A DNA stretch of 64,000 nt from positions 110,075 through 174,074 of the forward strand of contig NZ_WXVU01000013.1 in the NCBI RefSeq assembly GCF_009900745.1. The letters run 5' to 3'. The stretch comes from Chryseobacterium sp. c4a (GTDB taxonomy: Bacteria > Bacteroidota > Bacteroidia > Flavobacteriales > Weeksellaceae). The translations under genes and the position numbers were made by a program. The notes under the pieces were generated by a model, which saw only the letters and a list, made by a program, of their open reading frames with translations, was not told the origin of the DNA and searched no databases. This document shows, piece by piece, positions 58,006 to 64,000 of this stretch (its first letter is position 1; every line of letters starts with the position of its first letter).

Positions 58006-59019
58006 TTATAATTCAACTTTCTTTCCGTGTAAAAGCGTATTGATTTTCCTCCTTGTCTGTACTGAAACTTTATAAGCTCCCTCTCTCAGTTTTTGAATTT
58101 TTCCTACAGGATGAAAGATTGCTTTGCTTTCAAAAGGGTTAAAAGAAAGAAGCTCATTGCTGCAATCACGAGGATCCAATAAAGCGCCTTGCTCTATTTT
58201 GACCTCACCAATTTTAATGTATGGTGAATTCTTCCATTCTACATTGAGTTTATTGATAGGCTGATCTTTCAGATTATAGCAAAGTTGAATCAAAACATCT
58301 GCAGCAAAATCATTATTCTGAAAATAATTTTTTAAAGCCTTTTTCGTGTTTTGCCTTTTGTCCATATTCTTATTAACAGACTTTGGATGAAGTTTTATTT
58401 TCATCATATAATCTCCCAGGCGATAAGCCCCTACAGAATGATAATCGAAAGAAAGGATAAAATCATTTCTCTTACTAAACAATTTAAATGCATTCCTGAT
58501 AAATGAACCCGTTAAAACGGATGGAATTACTTTGACGATTTGCACTATCAAAGAAAACAGGCTGCTCCAGCTTTTGATATAAGATTCATTAATGGCTGTG
58601 AATAGTTTTAAAAAGGTAGAAACAGAATTAACCGGGAATAGGGGAAAGTTCACCAATGGATAATTGGAGAGCAGATGATTGTTTTCATCCCTGATTTGTA
58701 CGGCAAAACCATAAGCTGGGATATCCCTTTTTGAGTTTTTAATCTTCATCTGTGCATTGGAAAGCCTTATGAGTAAATTAAATTTCTCACTATCAAAAAA
58801 AGGCTTCAAAAACTCTGGAATAGACGAGTCTACCCAAAATGTTCCTTTGGCCACTGTATATGTTTTTGCATGAGCGTTTCTTGTCGCATAATTGACATCA
58901 CTAATGGAAGAGGATTGTTCAACAAAATCTGCAATCGATTTTTTATTGATTTCAAGAAGCTTTTTTTCCTCTTCATTAAGCTCATCAAACTTCTTATTAT
59001 ATAATATCGGATTTGGCAT
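58006..59019 (-). CDS. Catalase-fold heme protein (atypical)
   Basis: 337 residues, shorter than catalase (about 480). Catalase-like elements: ATRNAHAKTYTVAKGTFWVD (distal His in NAHAK), YPLVNFPLFPV, and LSFNPFESKAIFHPVGKIQKLREGAYKVSVQTRR, equivalent to the NPF...HRPLGxIxRxR region. The proximal-side Arg/Tyr pattern is only partly kept. Relatives are annotated as catalase family or allene-oxide-synthase-like proteins. It probably binds heme; whether it breaks down H2O2 is uncertain. Confidence 0.78.
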   Translation of the reverse strand: MPNPILYNKKFDELNEEEKKLLEINKKSIADFVEQSSSISDVNYATRNAHAKTYTVAKGTFWVDSSIPEFLKPFFDSEKFNLLIRLSNAQMKIKNSKRDIPAYGFAVQIRDENNHLLSNYPLVNFPLFPVNSVSTFLKLFTAINESYIKSWSSLFSLIVQIVKVIPSVLTGSFIRNAFKLFSKRNDFILSFDYHSVGAYRLGDYMMKIKLHPKSVNKNMDKRQNTKKALKNYFQNNDFAADVLIQLCYNLKDQPINKLNVEWKNSPYIKIGEVKIEQGALLDPRDCSNELLSFNPFESKAIFHPVGKIQKLREGAYKVSVQTRRKINTLLHGKKVEL

Positions 59020-59303
59020 TTAGTTTTTAAATCCAATTATAACGCCAAGTTTCGAAATTTGTGTTAAGAGATTATTACAATTATCTGAATTTTAAGTATG
59101 CCTAATAAAAGGAGAAGAAGACAAGATGATGTAAAAATGTATTCTTTTTAAATTACATTATTTAATGCATTGATAATGAGTTGTTAATGTGATTTTGTAA
59201 ATGTTTTAAAAGGAGAATTTTAGTATGAATTTGAAGATTGTTTAATAAGCTAAACTTTAGATCCCTGTCTTTCCGTTTCCATCTTCCAACTCCAAAAAAG
59301 CCT
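59020..59303. other. Intergenic region between divergent genes
   Basis: AT-rich, with a fragment of the dispersed repeat near 59270-59292 (TTTCCATCTTCCAACTCC). No gene seen. Confidence 0.4.
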
Positions 59304-59311
59304 TATCTTTG
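59304..59311 (+). promoter_or_regulatory. -7 element of the FKBP gene
   Basis: TATCTTTG, 14 bases before the ATG. Confidence 0.62.
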
Positions 59312-59325
59312 TAAAAAATTATAAT

Positions 59326-59760
59326 ATGGGAGTAGCAGATTTGTTATTTAAGCGTAAAAAAGAATTAGCCGAAAAAAATCTTAAAGACGGTAAAGAATAT
59401 ATGGAAGAGTATGGTAAGAGAGAAAGTGTTGTTCAATTACCAAGCGGCTTACAATATGAAATTATCACTGAAGGAGAGGGTGCAAAACCAGGGCCTAAAT
59501 CTACTGTAAAATGCCATTATCATGGAACGACCATTACCGGAAAGGTTTTTGATAGCTCTGTAAAAAGAGGTACTCCAGCATCTTTCCCTTTAAATAGAGT
59601 TATTTCAGGTTGGACAGAAGCTCTTCAGCTAATGCCTGTTGGAAGTAAATGGAGACTGATTATTCCACCACATTTAGCATACGGAGATCAGGAGATCAGT
59701 AAAGAGATCGGGCCTAACAGTACTCTTATTTTTGAAGTAGAATTACTGAGTATTAAATAA
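59326..59760 (+). CDS. FKBP-type peptidyl-prolyl cis-trans isomerase
   Basis: 144 residues. Residues 1-37 form a helical N-terminal arm (LLFKRKKELAEKNLKDGKEYMEEYGKRE), as in FkpA/Mip relatives, but there is no signal peptide, so it is cytoplasmic. The FKBP domain follows: KCHYHGTTITGKVFDSSVKRGTPASFPLNRVISGWTEALQLMPVGSKWRLIIPPHLAYGDQ, with the usual aromatic pocket. It isomerises X-Pro bonds. Confidence 0.93.
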   Translation: MGVADLLFKRKKELAEKNLKDGKEYMEEYGKRESVVQLPSGLQYEIITEGEGAKPGPKSTVKCHYHGTTITGKVFDSSVKRGTPASFPLNRVISGWTEALQLMPVGSKWRLIIPPHLAYGDQEISKEIGPNSTLIFEVELLSIK

Positions 59761-59782
59761 TCCAGCTTAAAAATAGATTAAA

Positions 59783-59814
59783 AAATTACCTGATTTCAGG
59801 TAATTTTTTTTATT
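59783..59814 (+). terminator. Terminator after the FKBP gene
   Basis: AAATTACCTGA pairs with TCAGGTAATTT, followed by a T-run. Confidence 0.85.
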
Positions 59815-59900
59815 TGTACTATATTCGTATAGATGAATTATATTGAAATTGGAGATGATTTCTGAAAATAATTCAGCTACTGCACAAAAAATTAGTTTGC

Positions 59901-60851
59901 ATGAAAAAGCTACTTTCCCTCTTTATTGCTTTTGGTCTGCTTACTTCTTGTGTTTCCAAGAAGAACCAGCTCATTCAGCAGAACATACTTACCTTAAAGG
60001 ACAGCTATTGTAAAGCTCCCTTTAAGTATAATTATAGTAATAAAGTTCCGTCTTACAATTCCGATTCTATTTTAACAGCAAACAATGAGTTGAAAGGAAT
60101 GTTTTCTGACCAGAGTATTCTCATCTTAAATGCATTGGATAACCTGGATGAAGTTCACAAGATTATTGATCTTAAAAAAGATTCATCTCTGGCTTCTCAG
60201 GTTAAAATTCTACAGCTTAAAACTAAAATTAACAGCAGAATTACAATTGCTTTAACGGAATTGGATGCCGTCGCCGCAGAATTTGATTGCGAAGGGGAAA
60301 GAGTAGCACAAATAGGCAATTATGTAGATAATCTTAATTCATCCAGAAATAATAAATTGATATTATATTCAATTATTGCCGGAGCAGCTTCATCCATTGC
60401 CGGTGGAATTGTGAAAAGTGATGGCTGGGATAATGCTATTGGTATTGGAGGGGGTATTTTGGGAGCAGGATTCGGTTTGGCCACCCTTAATCCGAAAGGA
60501 AAAAAAGTTGAATTTATTCACCAAAGAAACCTTTTAAGAGACATCTGGCGAGGGAAACTAGAATCTCCAAATTTTCCACCGTTTATATGGTACATGTATA
60601 CTGAGAAAAAGTTTTCCAATAGAGAAGAACGATCCATTATTGGAAACATGAAAGAAAGGTGGCTGCATTATCAATTTGATGATAATAAAACAGCAGCAGA
60701 TCAATCGGTGATTTTCAGTGATGGCGGATATTACAGAGCAGATGACCTTCATAACAGAGCGGCTATGCTCAATCAGATGCAGTCGGCAACAAGAACAATC
60801 AATCAGAATATTAATTATTTACTGCTGGATCTGGATAAATTAATCCTTTAA
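59901..60851 (+). CDS. Lipoprotein of unknown function
   Basis: 316 residues. Signal peptide MKKLLSLFIAFGLLTSC with lipid Cys at 17. A helical region follows, then a Gly/Ala-rich stretch (LYSIIAGAASSIAGGIVKSDGWDNAIGIGGGILGAGFGLATL) like a glycine-zipper that could insert in or pack against a membrane. The C-terminus includes PPFIWYMYTEKKFSNREERSIIGNMKERW. Family not recognised. Confidence 0.7.
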   Translation: MKKLLSLFIAFGLLTSCVSKKNQLIQQNILTLKDSYCKAPFKYNYSNKVPSYNSDSILTANNELKGMFSDQSILILNALDNLDEVHKIIDLKKDSSLASQVKILQLKTKINSRITIALTELDAVAAEFDCEGERVAQIGNYVDNLNSSRNNKLILYSIIAGAASSIAGGIVKSDGWDNAIGIGGGILGAGFGLATLNPKGKKVEFIHQRNLLRDIWRGKLESPNFPPFIWYMYTEKKFSNREERSIIGNMKERWLHYQFDDNKTAADQSVIFSDGGYYRADDLHNRAAMLNQMQSATRTINQNINYLLLDLDKLIL

Positions 60852-60863
60852 GAAAAAATTAAC

Positions 60864-60903
60864 TGTAATATATTTTGTTACAATTAAAATTTGTGTATCT
60901 TTG
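60864..60903 (+). promoter_or_regulatory. Promoter and probable operator of the Rrf2 gene
   Basis: TGTAATATATTTTGTTACA (60864-60882) is an imperfect palindrome TGTAA-N9-TTACA; TATCTTTG (60896-60903) is a perfect -7 element. Almost the same palindrome, reversed, precedes the next gene. Confidence 0.72.
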
Positions 60904-60916
60904 CAGAGTAATTACA

Positions 60917-61327
60917 ATGAATAATACAAGATTTGCTACGGCAATACATATCATGACCTTATTGGCGAAAAGTCCTCAGGAGTGGCTCACTTCTGATTGG
61001 ATTGCTGGGAGTATCAATGTAAATCCTGTCATTGTACGTAAAGAGATCAGTGTATTAAAAGAAGCGGGTTTAATTATCAGCAGACAAGGAAAAGAAGGGG
61101 GGAGCCAGCTTGCAAAAGACGCTGAAAATATTACAATTTCTGAGATTTACAGATCCGTAAAGAATACAGAAGTATTAGGAAAAAAAAATCAAAATCCTAA
61201 TCCTGCCTGTAGTGTAGGAAAAGAAATTAATAGTCATTTAAATACATTATTTGAAGAGACCGATCAGTTGGTAAGTCAGTTTTTAGGAGACAAATCTTTG
61301 CAAAAATTCGCAGATCAGTTCGAATAA
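60917..61327 (+). CDS. Rrf2 family transcriptional regulator
   Basis: 136 residues from MNNTRFATAIHIM; a longer frame to 60875 would cover the promoter and is rejected. Winged helix: TSDWIAGSINVNPVIVRKEISVLKEAGLIISRQGKEGGSQLAKDAENITISEIYRSV, a classic Rrf2/YwnA layout. There is only one Cys (PACSVG), so it is not an iron-sulfur IscR type. It likely represses itself and the NAD(P)-dependent oxidoreductase downstream. Confidence 0.9.
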   Translation: MNNTRFATAIHIMTLLAKSPQEWLTSDWIAGSINVNPVIVRKEISVLKEAGLIISRQGKEGGSQLAKDAENITISEIYRSVKNTEVLGKKNQNPNPACSVGKEINSHLNTLFEETDQLVSQFLGDKSLQKFADQFE

Positions 61328-61344
61328 AATTTTTTACCTATAAA

Positions 61345-61363
61345 TGTAACAAAAATTATTACA
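61345..61363 (+). promoter_or_regulatory. Second copy of the Rrf2 operator
   Basis: TGTAACAAAAATTATTACA, an imperfect palindrome with the TGTAA-N9-TTACA plan seen before the Rrf2 gene; it lies 23 bases before the oxidoreductase start. Confidence 0.7.
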
Positions 61364-61385
61364 ATTTAAATAAATATAAAACATT

Positions 61386-62039
61386 ATGAAAAAAGTAGCA
61401 GTAATCGGTGCAACCGGATTTGTAGGAGCACACATCGTAACAGAATTGGCAGACAGAGGATATGCCGTTGAAGCTTTAGTAAGAGACGCGTCAAAGGTAA
61501 AAACACAGGAAAATGTAATAGCAAAAAGCGTAGATGTAAACAATGTAGAAGAATTAGCTGAAGCTTTAAAAGGAAGTGATGCCGTAATCAGCGCATTCAA
61601 TGCAGGATGGACAAATCCTAACCTTTACAACGACTTTTTGAATGGTTCTGAAAATATTCAAAAAGCAGTAGAAGAATCAGGAGTAAAAAGATTAATTGTT
61701 GTAGGAGGAGCTGGAAGTCTTTACACACCAGATAATGTTCAGATCGTAGACACTCCGGATTTTCCAGATGCGTATAAACCGGGAGCAACTGCTGCCAGAG
61801 ACTATTTAAACAAGATTAAAGAAAATAATACTTTAGATTGGACTTTCTTCAGCCCGGCAGTGGAAATGAATCAGGCTAACGTGGGATCAAGAACTGGAAA
61901 ATACAGAACATCATTGGAAACTCCTGTATTCGATGCAGAGGGAAGAAGCCGTCTTTCAGTAGAAGATGTAGCAGTAGCTTTGGTTGATGAACTTGAGCAG
62001 AACAACCACATTCGCGAACGTTTCACTGCAGCTTATTAA
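61386..62039 (+). CDS. NAD(P)-binding oxidoreductase (atypical SDR, NmrA-like)
   Basis: 217 residues. MKKVAVIGATGFVGAHIVTELADRGY carries the GxxGxxG cofactor motif; later blocks are DAVISAFNAGW, GVKRLIVVGGAGSLY and WTFFSPAVEMN. This is the small atypical SDR type often paired with an Rrf2/YwnA regulator and involved in redox or quinone stress. The gene follows the Rrf2 gene and shares its operator. Substrate unknown. Confidence 0.9.
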   Translation: MKKVAVIGATGFVGAHIVTELADRGYAVEALVRDASKVKTQENVIAKSVDVNNVEELAEALKGSDAVISAFNAGWTNPNLYNDFLNGSENIQKAVEESGVKRLIVVGGAGSLYTPDNVQIVDTPDFPDAYKPGATAARDYLNKIKENNTLDWTFFSPAVEMNQANVGSRTGKYRTSLETPVFDAEGRSRLSVEDVAVALVDELEQNNHIRERFTAAY

Positions 62040-62054
62040 TCTAAAAAGAACAAA

Positions 62055-63227
62055 ATGTTAAAAAGAAAGTTATTATCATTAATGACCATTTTAGGTTTCA
62101 TTAGCGTATTTGCAGGAAACCTGAAAGTAAAAGTATACAATCCCGGAACCAAGGCTATTTTTCCAATTACGTCTACCATTATTTATGGAGATAAAGATGC
62201 TATGCTTATTGATGCTCAGTTTCAAAAGCAATATGCAGAGCAATTGGTAAAAGAAATAAAAGCAACGGGCAAAAATCTAAAAACGGTTTTTATATCCCAT
62301 AGTGATCCGGATTTCTATTTTGGATTGGATGTTATTAAAAAAGCTTTTCCTAACGTAAGAATTATTTCTACAGCACAGACGGCTTATCTTATTTCCGCTT
62401 CAAAAGATGATAAAATGGCTGTTTGGAAGCCACAGTTAAAAGCAGATGCTCCATCGGAAATCATTATTCCGGAAGCTGTTACTTCAATCCCTGATCTTGA
62501 AGGAAACAAAATTGAAATCAAACAAAATCCTGAAGATCCGGCACACAGCTTTCTTTGGATTCCATCCATTGAAACGATTGCAGGAGGAATTTCAGTTTCC
62601 ATAAATTCACATCTTTGGATGGCAGATACTCAGAATGTAAAAGCTATTGACCAATGGATTGGGCAGATTGCTGCAATGAGCTCTCTAAGACCTCAGCAGG
62701 TTATTCCCTCACATTTTGCAAAACAGTCTTTGTCTCCAGCATCTCTGGATTTCGTAAAAGCATATCTTGAAGATTACAAGAAAGCCGTTACTGAAAATAA
62801 AACTTCATCTTCCATTGTAAACTTTATGGTAAAGAGATTTCCGAATCTTCCCGGAAAAGATGAATTGGAAATGGGGGTAAAGGTTTTCTTAGGCGAAATG
62901 GATTGGGATTTAAAATCACCATATCCGGCCATCGGACACAAAGTTGAAGTTGATTTTGGAACAGTAAAATTCCTTTTGGATTTTAAAGACAATAAAACAA
63001 TGACATTTACCGGAACTGAGGGTAGCTCAAAAAACAGTACAGATACTGTAGAGTATACGGCAGTAGAAGTGGCAAAGAACATTTTTATGGTGTATTGGCA
63101 TGAACCTCATCTGGGATTCAATGTAACTCATATTCAGGATTACAACAAAAACATAGTGTATTCTAATATTTCCGGAAAAGACGGTACTTTTACTCATCCG
63201 AAGGGGACGCTCAAAATTTTAAAATAA
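62055..63227 (+). CDS. Exported MBL-fold protein with altered zinc motif
   Basis: 390 residues. Signal peptide MLKRKLLSLMTILGFISVFAG. The MBL domain covers about 20-230; the usual HxHxDH reads HSDPDF, so the second and fourth ligands are replaced while first His and Asp remain. Later parts include HSFLWIPSIETIAGGISV, NSHLWMADT and VIPSHF. A C-terminal domain follows (EYTAVEVAKNIFMVYWHEPH). Zinc binding may differ from classical MBL enzymes. Co-directional with, and 15 bases after, the oxidoreductase gene. Confidence 0.78.
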   Translation: MLKRKLLSLMTILGFISVFAGNLKVKVYNPGTKAIFPITSTIIYGDKDAMLIDAQFQKQYAEQLVKEIKATGKNLKTVFISHSDPDFYFGLDVIKKAFPNVRIISTAQTAYLISASKDDKMAVWKPQLKADAPSEIIIPEAVTSIPDLEGNKIEIKQNPEDPAHSFLWIPSIETIAGGISVSINSHLWMADTQNVKAIDQWIGQIAAMSSLRPQQVIPSHFAKQSLSPASLDFVKAYLEDYKKAVTENKTSSSIVNFMVKRFPNLPGKDELEMGVKVFLGEMDWDLKSPYPAIGHKVEVDFGTVKFLLDFKDNKTMTFTGTEGSSKNSTDTVEYTAVEVAKNIFMVYWHEPHLGFNVTHIQDYNKNIVYSNISGKDGTFTHPKGTLKILK

Positions 63228-63328
63228 AAGTAATTTTCAAAAAGTGCATACAGTCATATCAAAACCAAAATGCAGAAAAATATGACATCATTAAAACAAA
63301 AATAATTTTATCTGATGGTACCAATATT

Positions 63329-63676
63329 TTGAAATCCTTTTCTAAAGAAGAATTAGAGGAAATTAAAAATATTTATCCTGAAATTGATAGGTTGAATTCG
63401 GCTTTAATACATAAAAATTATGATGAAATTCTTGAAATGTTTGATCCTAAATTTAAACCGCAGGATAAATTCTTAAAAGATGGACTTGCTGAAATAGATT
63501 CAAAATTGGGCTTTATTGAAAAAATACAATTTCAGGGATTTGAATTTTTTGATGATTCGAATTTAGGTCGTACAGTATTAATTCGGGAAGTAGGCAAAAG
63601 AGATACTAAGTTTCCTTTTATCAACCTTGTATTCAATAGAAAGACTAAAAAACTTTTAAATCTTGAATTTCCATAA
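63329..63676 (+). CDS. Hypothetical protein, TTG start
   Basis: 115 residues, start TTG because the only nearby ATG (63315) runs into a stop. Acidic; no signal peptide. KSFSKEELEEIKNIYPEIDRLNSALIHKNYDEILEMF is helical, and the rest has short strands (RTVLIREVGKRDTKFPFINLVFN). No family recognised. Confidence 0.55.
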   Translation: MKSFSKEELEEIKNIYPEIDRLNSALIHKNYDEILEMFDPKFKPQDKFLKDGLAEIDSKLGFIEKIQFQGFEFFDDSNLGRTVLIREVGKRDTKFPFINLVFNRKTKKLLNLEFP

Positions 63677-63713
63677 CAGACTTCTGTTGTTTACAGCTTC
63701 TGCATAATAAAAA

Positions 63714-63752
63714 TAAAAGGCTGTCCATGATTGGGTAGCCTTATTTTTTATA
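63714..63752 (+). terminator. Terminator
   Basis: AAGGCTGTCC pairs with GGGTAGCCTT, followed by ATTTTTT. Confidence 0.8.
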
Positions 63753-63754
63753 GA

Positions 63755-64000
63755 TGTCCCGTCCTGAAATAAGTTGACAACTAATCGACTTATTTATGAA
63801 ACATCAAGGATTAACAAGAGAAAAGCGTACACAAAAGGACTATAGTATAGCCTTTAAATTAAGAATTGTTTCTCAAGTAGAAAACGGCGATTACACTTAC
63901 AAGCAGGCTCAAAAAGAGTATGGTATTCAGGGAAAGAGTACCGTTTTGGTTTGGTTGCGAAGATATGGTAACTTAGAGTGGAGTAAACCCAAACTTCATA
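63755..64000 (+). mobile_element. Left end of an insertion sequence (IS3-type), cut by window edge
   Basis: TGTCCCGTCCTGAAATAAGT at the left boundary looks like an IS terminal repeat, 41 bases before a transposase start. The right end is outside the window, so the exact ends and any target duplication cannot be checked. Confidence 0.6.
63796..64000 (+). CDS. Transposase OrfA-type protein, 3' end beyond window
   Basis: 68 residues are visible: MKHQGLTREKRTQKDYSIAF, then KLRIVSQVENGDYTYKQAQK and EYGIQGKSTVLVWLRRYGNL. This is the helix-turn-helix of IS3-family OrfA (transposase_8 type), which binds the element's ends. The DDE catalytic part would follow in OrfB, outside the window. Confidence 0.85.
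   Translation, partial: MKHQGLTREKRTQKDYSIAFKLRIVSQVENGDYTYKQAQKEYGIQGKSTVLVWLRRYGNLEWSKPKLH

Noticed and set aside
60875..60916. Upstream start for the Rrf2 gene
   Set aside because: It would lie inside the operator and -7 box; ATG 60917 begins the typical Rrf2 N-terminus.

Overview
The window looks like a chromosomal segment of a Flavobacteriia species, most likely Chryseobacterium or a close relative. The support is low GC, genes starting after A-rich leaders rather than GGAGG sites, many promoters with the Bacteroidetes -7 element TAnnTTTG, lipoproteins with an SCxxDD-type start, and protein families typical of that group (DUF6493, bpX proteins, TerD/TelA).

Layout. 1-8.3 kb: housekeeping and lipoprotein genes (MBL hydrolase fragment, DUF434, TatD DNase, DeoD, VOC). 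8.36-15.9 kb: a tightly overlapping six-gene operon with a MoxR AAA+ ATPase, a VWA/beta-propeller protein and membrane/TPR proteins, matching the MoxR-vWA-bpX ternary type. 16.1-17.5 kb: an SDR with a zinc ribbon. 17.5-20.6 kb: two very small genes, then a + strand array of 16 divergent tRNA-like genes with non-redundant anticodons, interleaved with five copies of a covarying hairpin RNA. 20.8-28.7 kb: an RNA-processing/repair operon on the same strand, with a YkuK-type RNase H fold, two ATP-grasp enzymes, three DEDDh exonucleases, a cyclic-phosphate-processing receiver (cREC) protein, two unrelated nucleotidyltransferase-type RNA ligases, an RNase Z-like MBL protein and a calcineurin-type phosphoesterase. 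28.8-32.4 kb: a helicase, a hydrolase, a GIY-YIG protein and MarR. 32.9-39.4 kb: two DUF6493 paralogues and a SWIM protein. 40.9-47.1 kb: a Ro60/TROVE-VWA gene with a one-base frame change at CCC TAA, small unknown and SMI1-like proteins, and seven Y-RNA-like genes, five of which carry a tRNA-mimic module. 47.1-48.5 kb: paired HTH genes. 48.5-56.4 kb: a SulP transporter and a tellurium-resistance cluster (HAD, PRTase, TerD, TelA, TerD, TerC). 56.4-63.7 kb: an 87-bp tandem repeat, TetR and Rrf2 regulatory units, a catalase-fold protein, FKBP, a lipoprotein and an MBL protein. 63.75 kb to the end: the left end of an insertion sequence.

The most unusual content is RNA-centred. The tRNA-like array beside two RNA ligases and end-processing enzymes reads as a spare-tRNA or RNA-repair island. 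The separate Ro60/Y-RNA locus appears to share a composite promoter (TRCGYA-N7-TRCGYA-N9-TAnnTTTG). That promoter occurs four times with identical spacing: before the Ro60 gene, before the first Y RNAs, before a small-protein/Y-RNA transcript, and before a lipoprotein gene at 4.37 kb. All functional links are inference from sequence and gene neighbourhood.
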